From assembly GCA_905221605.1 (NCBI GenBank), contig CAJNDS010001913.1, positions 557,564-580,063 of the forward strand: a DNA stretch of 22,500 nucleotides. Reading direction: 5' to 3'. A program made the position numbers and the translations under genes. Shown here piece after piece: positions 14,662 to 22,399 of the stretch (the first letter of the stretch is position 1; each line of letters opens with the position of its first letter). The DNA comes from Symbiodinium natans (taxonomy: Eukaryota > Sar > Dinophyceae > Suessiales > Symbiodiniaceae). The notes under the pieces are model-generated. The model did no database searches, had not been told where the DNA came from, and saw only the letters and a list, made by a program, of their open reading frames with translations.

Positions 14662-14670
14662 GACAGAGAG

Positions 14671-14708
<38 letters not shown>

Positions 14709-14756
14709 AAACAGGGACAGAGAGAGAGAGAGAGAGGGGAGAGAGAGAGAGGGATG
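14661..14756. repeat. (GA)n purine tract
   Basis: About 95 bp of GA repeats with AAAAAGAAACAGGGAC interruption, lying directly against the fold-back end. TTTAGGG and CCCTAAA blocks follow at 14757-14795. Confidence 0.93.
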
Positions 14757-14894
14757 GTTTAGGGTTTACCCTAAATCCTAAACCCTAAACCCTATCTCGT
14801 GCATTGTTGAGGTACACACCTGTTACTCTCTGAGGTTGCAAATGGAGACAGAGCTCGATAAGCATGCGCAGCCGACCTTGCATGATTCTCTGGC

Positions 14895-15242
14895 TCTAAA
14901 CCCCTAACCCCTAAACCCCCAAACCCCAAAACACTAAACACTAAACCACTAAAACCCTACACACCTAAACCCCAATCCCCAAACCCTAAACCCTAAACCC
15001 TACACCCTAAACCCTAAACCCTAACCCTAAACCACCCTAAACCTAAACCCTAACCCTAAACCCTAAACCCTAAACCCTAACGCCTAAACCCTAAACCCTA
15101 AACCCTAAACCCTAAACCCTAAACCCTAAACCCTAAACCCTAAACCCTAAACCCTAAACCCTAACCCCTTACCCTTACCCTAAACCCTAAACCCTAACCC
15201 TAAACCCTAAACCCTAAACCCTAACCCTAAACCCTAAACCCT
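14895..15242 (-). repeat. Largest telomeric array: about 345 bp of CCCTAAA
   Basis: Left part degenerate (CCCCTAA, CACTAAA, CCCCAAA), centre of about 15 perfect units (about 15075-15160), right part mixing CCCTAAA and CCCTAA 6-mers. This size is more like a former chromosome end than a few-unit insertion. Confidence 0.95.
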
Positions 15243-15318
15243 GGGCAGGCGCCTCTTGCTCCAGCCATTGCGACGAGCGAGGGCTGAGCTGTCTGGCGGA
15301 GGCAGATGTGGATCTTCA
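15243..15318 (+). other. GC-rich island between the largest opposed arrays
   Basis: 76 bp, open in one frame (RRLLLQPLRRARAELSGG), but the basic composition may only reflect GC richness. It forms the loop of a potential telomeric hairpin. Confidence 0.3.
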
Positions 15319-15512
15319 TTAGGGTTTAGCGTTTAGGGTTAGGGTTTAGGGTGTGGGGTTTAGGGTTTAGGGTTTAGGGTTTAGGGTTTAGGGTGTGGGG
15401 TTTAGGGTTTAGGGTTTAGGGCTTAGGGTTTAGGGTGTAGGGCTTAGGGCTTAAGCCTTAGGGTTTAGGGTTCAGGGCTTAGGGTTTAGGCTTTAGGCTT
15501 TAGGGCTTCGTT
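15319..15512 (+). repeat. TTTAGGG array with TGTGGGG, CTTAGGG and TTTAGG variants
   Basis: About 27 units, increasingly degenerate to the right, facing away from the CCCTAAA array across a 76-bp island. Confidence 0.92.
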
Positions 15513-15692
15513 TTTAGGGCTTTGGAGTTTAGGGTTCAGGGCGTTGAATTTCAGGGCGCGAGGATTGAGTTCTTGGCCTTCGCGTTTTAGGTGCTGGGGC
15601 GCCTTTGCGATGAATTGGGGCAGTAATTGGGATTTGTGTGTTTGGTCCTAAGCTTCAGATGTTCAGGTCCTAAACACTAAATGGGCCCCTAG
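15513..15692. other. Unique sequence, no gene seen
   Basis: Degenerate G-strand phrases then unique GC-balanced sequence. No reading frame of note. Confidence 0.4.
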
Positions 15693-15896
15693 AAGCCACA
15701 CAACCCTAAAGCCCTAAACCCGAAGAACCCCGAAACCCTAACAACCCCTAAACCCTAACTACCACAAACCCCTTGATAGGGAGTTGCCCTGGGCAAGAAA
15801 TCCTAAACCCTCAGCCCTAAACCCTAAACCCCAACCCCTAAACCCTAAACCCTAAACCCCAACCCCTAAACCCTAAACCCTAAACCCTAAACCCTT
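15693..15896 (-). repeat. CCCTAAA blocks
   Basis: Degenerate at 15693-15765, better at 15802-15896, where CCCCAACCCCTAAACCCTAAA is repeated. Confidence 0.88.
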
Positions 15897-15987
15897 GTTG
15901 ACAGGGTGTTGGACTTAGGCTGTGCTCTCAGGCTGCAGGGGCAGACTTCGGCACTGTTTCAGTCTTGAAGGGCAGCGGGATTTAGGG

Positions 15988-16047
15988 CCCTAAACCCTAA
16001 ACCCTAAACCCTAAACCCTAAACCCTACACCCTAAACCCTAAACCCT
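15988..16047 (-). repeat. (CCCTAAA)n array
   Basis: About eight units starting directly after GATTTAGGG, so one G-strand unit joins the C-strand array head-to-head at about 15980-15988. Confidence 0.93.
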
Positions 16048-16164
16048 GTGGCAGGGTTTAGGGGTTTAGGATTTCGGAAGCCCAGAATGATGGCCTGGGA
16101 TTACATGTGGTTGAGGGTTCATGGTTTATTCAGAATGATAGCTAGGGACTACAAAGGGGCCCTC

Positions 16165-16292
16165 AACCATAAACCCCAAACCCCAAACCCCCAAACCCTA
16201 AACCCTAAACCCGAACCCCTCCCACCCCCCCCCCCCCCCCCCCCCCCCCCACCCCCCCCCCCCCCCCCCACCCCCCCCCCCCCCCACCCCCC
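16165..16292 (-). repeat. CCCCAAA/CCCTAAA block running into a C-rich homopolymer tract
   Basis: Units CCCCAAA and CCCTAAA (16165-16213) pass into C runs of 26, 18 and 15 bases separated by single A. This resembles A loss from a telomeric C strand followed by slippage. The proline/glycine open frames across it are spurious. Confidence 0.9.
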
Positions 16293-16399
16293 AAAGAGAA
16301 ACAAAATAGTAGAAATAATACTTACCGTTATTATTATTTGTATGATTCTACGAATGACCCAGTAATGGAGGAAAACAGTGAAAAATCCTAACACCTCAG

Positions 16400-16454
16400 G
16401 ATCTGCCCTTCATCAACAACTGCGATGCCCTGTCAGCCATCCTTGGATGCAGGA
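16400..16454 (+). other. Exon-like island DLPFINNCDALSAILGCR
   Basis: ACACCTCAG precedes and GTGAGG follows the 55-bp stretch. The frame reads DLPFINNCDALSAILGCR with no stop. Codon use is C-rich at third positions. A TTTAGGG array starts 6 bp after the possible donor. Family not recognised. Confidence 0.4.
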
Positions 16455-16459
16455 GTGAG

Positions 16460-16511
16460 GGGTTTAGGGTTTAGGGTTTAGGGTTTAGGGTTTAGGGTTT
16501 AGGGTTTAGGG
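16460..16511 (+). repeat. (TTTAGGG)n array
   Basis: Seven perfect units. Confidence 0.95.
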
Positions 16512-16949
16512 ACAGTGGGGGGCTGTGGGCGCTTCAAGGTTCAGGACTTTCAGGCTCTGAACCATAAGCAACTCTTAGGAGGGTCCCTAACATGCTCGGT
16601 TAGAGATTGGGATGGGTGCAGGGTTTTGTGGCACGGGTTGTCCAGGTCGAGGGTTTCCTAGGTAAAAAGGCTTTAAACCTTTGACCCCAAAAAGCCCACA
16701 GCCCACAGGGATTTGCCTAATGCTTATATAGGTGGTTTATAGGACTTTTTTGGTTTGGGGCTCAAGGACACTCTAGTTTGGAGATTGTAGATTGTTGAAG
16801 GTTTACCTTTTAGGGCTTGGGGCTCAGGGGTTCCGTATGCAGTTGCATGAAGGGGTGGGCTTGCCACCTCAACCCAAAAAAGGTGCAAAACCCATAAAAA
16901 CACACCCCTGCAAAGTCGGGTTTAGGGTATAGGGTTCGGGCCATGCTGC
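16512..16949. other. Unique G/T-rich sequence, no gene seen
   Basis: Scattered GGGTTT and TTTAGGG-like words only. No recognisable frame, RNA or mobile element. Confidence 0.5.
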
Positions 16950-16985
16950 AAACCCTAAACCCTAAACCCTAAACCCCAAACCCTC
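16950..16985 (-). repeat. Short CCCTAAA block
   Basis: About five units, the last CCCCAAA. Confidence 0.9.
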
Positions 16986-17105
16986 GACTTCATCATAGCC
17001 CTATGGCCCTAAGGCGTGAAGCCTGCCAAGCCCTACTTCAAAGAGTTCCTAAACCCCGTAAAGCCCCAGTACCTCCTGAAAGTTTGAGGTTCAGGGTTCG
17101 GTTTA

Positions 17106-17159
17106 TTTAGGGTTTAGGGTTTAGGGTTTTTAGGGTTTTTAGGGTTTAGGGTTTAGGGG
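17106..17159 (+). repeat. TTTAGGG block with TTTTTAGGG variants
   Basis: Six to seven units, two lengthened by extra T. Confidence 0.9.
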
Positions 17160-17389
17160 CTCAGGAGCCTCTCAAAGGACACCCAGTAGTCAGTAGCACT
17201 CCTTTGTCCTCTTCTCTTTGGGCTCCGGATCCCTTCTAAAATCCCTGAAATACAACGATGGCCTTTTTTTAGGCGGTTGGGCGACCTAGTTATAAGTAGA
17301 GTCATAAGGACCCTACATTGAGGTATAAGGATCTTAATCTTATTCTCAGTCCCTGAACTATACTTAGTTTAGTAAGGGGACTCTCCATG

Positions 17390-17595
17390 TAGTTTCTTGT
17401 CGATAAGGAATCCACCAGGACGCGCCCATCATCCTCGTACTACAGGGAGTCTTATTTGGGGCTTCACGATTATAGGGGAACCTCCCCCCCCCCCCCCGAT
17501 ATAGACCCAATATTTATAGAGCCGAAATCGCCGAAATAGTAGGATTCCCTTATACTCGACCCCGAACAAGATACCTACACCCCCATGTAGATCAA
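17390..17595 (+). mobile_element. Dispersed repeat copy B (TAGTAGGATTCCCTTAT family)
   Basis: The core AATAGTAGGATTCCCTTATA, then CCCGAACAAGATACC, matches copy A at 12025-12090. A C14-15 homopolymer (about 17486-17499) lies inside. The left boundary is uncertain. The preceding 17160-17390 holds GGACCCTACATTG-like phrases of similar type and no gene. Confidence 0.5.
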
Positions 17596-17622
17596 CCCCT
17601 CAGCTCCCTGCACCTTTTTGGG

Positions 17623-17660
17623 ATTTAGGGTTTAGGGTTTAGGGTTTAGGGTTTAGGGTC
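17623..17660 (+). repeat. (TTTAGGG)n block
   Basis: Five perfect units. Confidence 0.93.
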
Positions 17661-17693
17661 CTAGGGTTTTTACCCCCAAAACCCTCTCAAACG

Positions 17694-17765
17694 AAGGATC
17701 TGTGAAGCCGCTGAGGGCGCCGATCATCCGGCTCAGGCGACGTCTGCAAGAGTCTCGGGGTTTAA
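17694..17765 (+). other. Exon-like island GSVKPLRAPIIRLRRRLQES
   Basis: Open GC-rich stretch reading GSVKPLRAPIIRLRRRLQES followed by RG. Basic and helix-prone. No clear splice borders, so weaker than the other islands. Confidence 0.25.
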
Positions 17766-17778
17766 AGTTTCGGAGACC

Positions 17779-17818
17779 CCTCCCCCCCTCGGTGGTGCCC
17801 CCCCCCCCCCCCCCCCCC
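17779..17818. repeat. C-rich tract including C21
   Basis: CCCCTCCCCCCCTC, then GGTGGTG, then 21 C at 17798-17818. Confidence 0.92.
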
Positions 17819-17991
17819 AGGGTCTTAGGAGGGTTCAGGGTTGGGTTTTGGGGGGGGCTTTAGGGATTATCGTTCTTCTAGGGGTCTTATGCTCCTTCAA
17901 AGCCATGGGGTCAGCTACCGGATGCAAAACACAGAATGTCCGTAGCTGCGAGCTTTGGGCATCGGTGCCGCAGCTTCGAATCACCACCTTG

Positions 17992-18075
17992 GGTTTAGGG
18001 TTTAGGGTTGTAGGGTTTTGGGTTTAGGGTTTTGGGTTTGGGGTTTTGGGGATTTAGGGTTTTGGGGTTTAGGGT
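17992..18075 (+). repeat. Degenerate TTTAGGG/TTTTGGG array
   Basis: About 11 units with many TTTTGGG variants. Confidence 0.88.
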
Positions 18076-18175
18076 TCAGGGGTACGTGAGGCCAGCTTCA
18101 CATTGGTCCAGTCGGATGCCAGGAGGCATCGGTTGCACAATCATTGCCTGGGGCTGTGGCGCCACACGCCGCAAC
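18076..18175. other. GC-rich island between two TTTAGGG arrays
   Basis: About 100 bp, open on both strands: plus QLHIGPVGCQEASVAQSL, minus PVAACGATAPGNDCATDASW. Neither is recognised, so the strand cannot be chosen. Confidence 0.3.
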
Positions 18176-18201
18176 GGGTTTAGGGTTTAGGGTTTAGGGT
18201 T
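18176..18201 (+). repeat. Short TTTAGGG block
   Basis: About four units running directly into the fold-back element. Confidence 0.9.
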
Positions 18202-18305
18202 TTACCTGAAGGCTCCAATGTCCCTTTTGGGGGGGGGGGGGGGTTAGTGTTAGGGGATTCTAGTATACTACCCCAAAAAGGTAATACATAGGAGCCTTTG
18301 GGTAA
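18202..18305. mobile_element. Small fold-back element with TTACCYRAAGGCTCC ends
   Basis: TTACCTGAAGGCTCCAATGT at the left pairs with ACATAGGAGCCTTTGGGTAA at the right, with few mismatches. G15 (18229-18243) lies inside. About 104 bp, non-coding. Confidence 0.6.
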
Positions 18306-18399
18306 GCTACAAGAAATGATTAACGCGTTACAGTCGAGCATGGCTTGTATGAGTCATGGTATTGAGGGTTTCCTGAAGCAAATCCTAGCTGAGCCTGCG

Positions 18400-18480
18400 A
18401 GACCCTAAACCCTAAACCCTACACCCTACACCGTAAACCCTAAACCCTACACCCTTAACCCTAAACCCTTAACCCTAAAC
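18400..18480 (-). repeat. CCCTAAA array with CCCTACA and CCCTTAA variants
   Basis: About 11 units, variants in clusters. Confidence 0.9.
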
Positions 18481-18782
18481 CTATGAGTACAGCTTTTTGG
18501 CCCTTCGGAGCCGAACAGACGGAACTTAAACGTCAAAAACGACTCCGGCCACGGAGCCAAGGCTGCAAAAAAAGGGGACACGAAAGGCGTTGCTTGGGGG
18601 TTGATTATGAGTCAGGGTGTAAGGCTTAGGGTTTATAACTTAGGCTTTGGGGTTTGGGGTTTAGGGTTCATCATAGGTGAGGGTTCAGGGTTTCGGGTTC
18701 ATAGTTGGGCCCTAAAGATGCCAAATAGGGGCCCCCTTAAATAAGACCCAAGAATATACCCTGAACCCGATGCCCTTCGCTC
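18481..18782. other. No gene seen
   Basis: Unique sequence plus degenerate G-strand words (18610-18690). ATGCCAAATAGGGGCCCCC at 18719 resembles the fold-back/dispersed repeat vocabulary. Confidence 0.4.
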
Positions 18783-18860
18783 TAACCCTAAACCCTAAAT
18801 CCTAAACCCTAAACCCTAAACCCTGAACCCTGACCCCTGAACCCTAAACCCTAAACCTTA
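18783..18860 (-). repeat. CCCTAAA array
   Basis: About 11 units with CCCTGAA and CCCTGAC variants. Confidence 0.9.
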
Positions 18861-18882
18861 TCTCCTAAGCCCTAAACATGCA

Positions 18883-18960
18883 CAGGAAGTGTTCACCACG
18901 CGCTCCGGCCGGTGTCTGCACAACACCAACCTGCGCCAGGGCCTCACTTCAGATGATCGG
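18883..18960 (+). other. Exon-like 78-bp island QEVFTTRSGRCLHNTNLR
   Basis: 26 open codons between CCCTAAA and TTTAGGG arrays, reading QEVFTTRSGRCLHNTNLR, then QGLTSDDR. ATGCACAG precedes the GAA GTG TTC run like a 3' splice site. Codon use is C/G-ending. No clear GT donor at the right end. Family not recognised. Confidence 0.4.
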
Positions 18961-19019
18961 TTTAGGGTTTAGGGTTTAGGGTCAAGGGTTTAGGGTTTAG
19001 GGTTTAGGGTTTAGGGTTT
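18961..19019 (+). repeat. TTTAGGG array upstream of the BTB gene
   Basis: About eight units, one TCAAGGG variant. The right flank (19020-19180) is unique. Confidence 0.93.
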
Positions 19020-19274
19020 CAAACCACAAGGCCCACAATCCTGAACTAAACCCCATAAACCCCAAGCTAGGCCAAGCGTTGGGTGTTTAGGCTTAAGTTC
19101 CATCCTCAACTCTCTATGCCGCGCCGTGCAGCCCGTAGAAATCCTAGAAACTCTAAACCCGCCCTGCCACCTCCAATCGACATGTGCTAGTTGTTCTGCG
19201 TTGATATCCATGCCTGTCTTCGCATGGTTCAAGGCATCGGCCGAAGCATCGTCGAAAGTATCACACGACCCGCC

Positions 19275-19871
19275 ATGTCTGGTGGGAAGCGCAAGTTTGG
19301 TCTTCCATCCTGTGCTCGTTGTGATGGGGACAAGTACCGTCGGTCCACGTTGGATGCCATTAGCTCCAAGAATGTTGACGACATCGTATTGACATTTGAC
19401 GAAGGGTCGCTGCCTGCTTGCTCGGCAGTGCTGCGGATGTGCTCGCCTGTCTTTGAGCGGATGTTTGCGTCCCAAATGCTGGAAGCTCGACAGAAGCGCG
19501 TTGCTGTGAGTGTGGCCACGCGCGATGACTTTCAGGTTTTCTACAACTTACTAATGCCTGGAGACTTACGCACCGACGAGATCACACTGCATAATGTGGA
19601 TGCTCTGCTTATCCTCAGTCACTACTACGAGGTTCACTTCGTCAAGCTGGCATGTGAAGATTTTCTTCTTCAGGGCCACGTCACAACCGAACGACTCCTG
19701 CAAGCCCACAAGTACGATCTTAAGAGGCAGTACCTGCGCTGCGTGAAGGAGCTTGCGAAGCCTGCCAAACCAATGACAAGAAACGAGATGGAAAACATCT
19801 CCAAGGCGTCGCCCGACATGCTAGTAGATTTGGCGTTCGAAATGCGCGTACAACTGAACAACGAGTACTGA
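19275..19871 (+). CDS. BTB/POZ domain protein, 198 residues
   Basis: The ATG at 19275 (context CGCCATGTC) starts MSGGKRKFGLPSCARCDGDK and the TGA is at 19869-19871. An in-frame ATG at 19224 would add 17 residues, but that stretch looks non-conserved. Residues 35-135 form a BTB/POZ fold: VDDIVLTFDEG, then LPACSAVLRMCSPVFERMF with ASQMLEA, VAVSVATRDDFQVFYNLLM, then DALLILSHYYEVHFVKLACE. The tail after residue 136 resembles a short BACK-like helical extension (LLQAHKYDLKRQYLRCVKEL). BTB domains dimerise and recruit substrates to Cullin-3 ubiquitin ligases; SPOP-like adaptors are the nearest analogues, but no MATH domain is present. The usual His of the AHxxVL motif is Cys here (ACSAVL). The gene is intronless, which fits retroposition. 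Its role in this organism is unknown. Confidence 0.88.
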   Translation: MSGGKRKFGLPSCARCDGDKYRRSTLDAISSKNVDDIVLTFDEGSLPACSAVLRMCSPVFERMFASQMLEARQKRVAVSVATRDDFQVFYNLLMPGDLRTDEITLHNVDALLILSHYYEVHFVKLACEDFLLQGHVTTERLLQAHKYDLKRQYLRCVKELAKPAKPMTRNEMENISKASPDMLVDLAFEMRVQLNNEY

Positions 19872-20554
19872 GTCCATTTGATGATTTTCTGTTCTCGAGG
19901 TGATACAAATCTGCCATCTGCGTGCCACTGCTCCTAGAAGGGCTGAAAAAGGTGGCGCCTGCGGCTCTCTGCATCAGCGGATCTGCATCCAAGCAAGAAA
20001 CATTCGTAGTAGCTTAGTAGCTAGACGCACGCATCTTATTGTCGTCTCGGCATGCGTGGGCGGCTCTGTTCTGGGGTCCGGTCGGCATGCCCTGTCTGAG
20101 ATTCATCTTCCGACGTGTTCAATTGTCCGGATGTTGTCTTTTTGAGGCTTTGGCTGTCTGTTTAGAACTAGTCACCACCGAAGATGAGGCCCTGATGATT
20201 GTAGCACCGTTGCTCTGTGCTACATAGATTGCAGTGGCATGAGTTTAGGGTTAAGGCTTAAGGCTTCCGAAATCCCCAGGAACCGCCGAAGGTCATCATT
20301 AGGGTTCAGGTGTATGATTTAGGGTTTGAGGTTTGCATGGTTTTGGGTGGCGACGTGCTAAAAAAACAATACCGACTGCAATCCGGAAGCAATGAAACAC
20401 AACAATGAACCTGAATCCCCATAAGCCCTGAAGCCTAAACACCCGAACCGAGCACCCCCAAAGATCGCTTTAAGTCCTTCGATGCCATGAACTGTTCACG
20501 GGAACGGGCTTCCCTCAACCCCAGGCCCGTACTCCCAAGACCCTATAATTTCCT
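19872..20554. other. 3' flank of the BTB gene, no further gene
   Basis: About 360 bp of unique sequence that may be 3' untranslated, then degenerate telomeric words from 20241 (TTTAGGGTTAAGG). No poly(A) tail or target duplication was seen to prove retroposition. Open frames here have no motif. Confidence 0.5.
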
Positions 20555-20597
20555 AGGGTTAGGGTTTAGGGCGTAGGGCTTAGGGCTTAGGGTTTAA
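20555..20597 (+). repeat. Degenerate TTTAGGG block
   Basis: About five units (CGTAGGG, CTTAGGG). The 20598-20886 stretch after it contains mixed degenerate words and a short C run (about 20691-20701), no gene. Confidence 0.8.
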
Positions 20598-20886
20598 GTC
20601 CTCAACCCTGAATCCCTCTGTCCGAACTCACTGGGCCCTACACGTAAATCCCAAAGAGCTGCCTCCCTCAAGCCTTACCCTGAATCCGCCCGCCCCCCCC
20701 CCACCCAAACTCTGCCGGGTTTAGGTTTTAGGGCTCCAGGCTCCGGGCCCTAAAACCTAAGCCCTATAAACTCAGAAGGCCATTTGGGATGTCCCGTTGG
20801 CATCCTTTTAACCTCTCTTTATAGGTTTATGGAGGAGGAGTTTTCTGCTAACCCAGACAAAGGGCACTCTTCTCTCGCTAAGCTAC

Positions 20887-20928
20887 GGTTTAGGGGTTTA
20901 GGGTTTTAGGGTTTAGGGTTTAGGGTTT
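20887..20928 (+). repeat. TTTAGGG block
   Basis: About six units with two T/G-lengthened variants. Confidence 0.9.
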
Positions 20929-20948
20929 TGCGAACCATGTTTCCCCAG

Positions 20949-21050
20949 GTTACTTGGAAATTCTCCAACGTTCCAGGCCAATACCCCTTGTCCTGCGACG
21001 CCTCGCACCCGGACACGCGGCGGCTTTGCGTCTGCCGGGATCCCCTGGTG
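20949..21050 (+). other. Exon-like Cys-rich island (SCDASHPDTRRLCVCRDP)
   Basis: TTTCCCCAG precedes and GTGGTTGGG follows the stretch, whose frame reads VTWKFSNVPGQYPL, then SCDASHPDTRRLCVCRDP. The C-x-C end with RRLCVC resembles short Cys-rich modules I associate with dinoflagellate surface or glycan-related proteins, though I cannot name a family. The frame stays open to TAA at 21135-21137, but the part after 21050 looks less coding-like. Confidence 0.4.
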
Positions 21051-21194
21051 GTTGGGAGAGCAAGATTCAAGGATTTTTGTTGCTCTATAGGTCCCAGGAT
21101 GATAAGAGAGAGGTTCGCTAATGTAGTACTCGGCTAAGATGTATTGTTCTTTTGGGGGTGTCTGCCGTAGACCCGACCTGAGGGACTAACTGAA

Positions 21195-21365
21195 CCCAAA
21201 AAATTGGGGTCATTTCCCCTATCCTACTATAACCCCTATTTAGGTATATGGGGGTTTCCGGAACTAGGGGGCACCTTGTTGGGGTCCTTATTCTAAAGGG
21301 AATCCTACTAGTTGGGGTCTACATTAAGGAGTCCCTTATTGTCGTAAACGCCCATATGGGCCATA
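21195..21365 (-). mobile_element. Dispersed repeat copy C (TAGTAGGATTCCC family), inverted
   Basis: Read on the minus strand it gives GTTTACGACAATAAGGG...GTAGACCCC...TAGTAGGATTCCC...AAGGTGCCCCCT...CGGAAACCC, aligning with copy A over about 100 bp. Confidence 0.6.
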
Positions 21366-21461
21366 AATCCTTTTAGGGTTCATTGCGCTGGGGAAGCATT
21401 TCCTAGACCCTTCCGGGCGGCCTTCGTCGCGCCTGTCGGACCCTGAATTGAGCACCCTCAA

Positions 21462-21503
21462 CCCTCAACCCTCAACCCTAAACCCTAAACCCTAAACCCT
21501 AAG
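21462..21503 (-). repeat. CCCTAAA block
   Basis: Six units, the first ones CCCTCAA. A two- to three-unit block recurs at 21660-21679. Confidence 0.9.
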
Positions 21504-21790
21504 GTCCATGCGCAATACCTGGTGCATGTTTAGGCACTTGCTATATATTGTCAAGGAACAAAAGAAGGGACCCGTGTACGTGACCTGAGGGTTCTTTGGG
21601 GCTTCGTTAGGGTCTACTTAGGCATAGGGACTACATAAGGTATATATAGGGGAATAAGACCCTAAACCCTAAACCCTAATGTTGGTACCGTATTAATAAA
21701 CACCCCCCCCCCCTCCCCCCCCCCCGCTGTCAAGGTCAACAAGGTCTGACGACCCAACCTTGTTGGCCCCCCCTCAATAACTGTAGGGTC
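21504..21790. other. Non-coding, with a C11-T-C11 tract
   Basis: Unique sequence with GGACTACATAAGG-type phrases. C homopolymers lie at 21703-21713 and 21715-21725. Confidence 0.5.
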
Positions 21791-21798
21791 GGGGTCGT

Positions 21799-21912
21799 CA
21801 TCATAGTAGTACTAGTAGTAGTACTAGTAGTATTAGTAGTACTAGTAGTACTAGTAGTACTAGTAGTACAGTAGTACTAGTAGTATTAGTAGGACTAGTA
21901 GTAGTAGTAGTA

Positions 21913-21983
<71 letters not shown>

Positions 21984-22092
21984 CTAGTAGTAGTAGCAGT
22001 AGTAGTAGTAGTAGCAGCAGCAGTAGTAGTAGTAGTAGTAGTAGCAGCAGTAGCAGTAGCAGTAGCAGTAGCAGCAGTAGCAGTAGTAGTAC

Positions 22093-22173
<81 letters not shown>

Positions 22174-22233
22174 CAGTAGTAGTAGTAGTAGTAGTAGTAG
22201 GTAGTCGTAGTCGTCGTGGTAGTAGCAGTAGTC
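21799..22233. repeat. GTA/TAG/GCA trinucleotide satellite
   Basis: About 430 bp. The left part is (AGTAGTACT)n with repeated TAGTACTA palindromes; the centre and right are (GTA)n with patches of (GCA)n. The Tyr-rich minus frame is an artefact. It mirrors the CTA tract at 2410. Confidence 0.95.
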
Positions 22234-22399
22234 ATAGAGGATAGTTTGAAGGCTTGCAGAAGGCTTTCAGGACTTCCAAAATTATTCACGAAGCCATTTG
22301 CTCAAAGCCTTCGCGCACTTCTTTGGAAACGCTGCAGCTCGGAAATGTTCCCAAAAAGGCCTGTCAAATGAAGGTCTTTAAAGGCAACTTCCGAAAATG

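Noticed and set aside
16048-16394. Proline-rich (plus) and glycine-rich (minus) open frames
   Set aside because: They span C homopolymers interrupted by single A and a telomeric block; repeat artefact.
19208-19233. Relict dinoflagellate spliced leader (TTTTGGCTCAAG-like GCATGGTTCAAG) upstream of the BTB gene
   Set aside because: Only about 8 of the last 10 bases match and the 5' half does not, so chance is likely.
22092-22289. Poly-tyrosine reading frame on the minus strand
   Set aside because: Translation of the GTA satellite.
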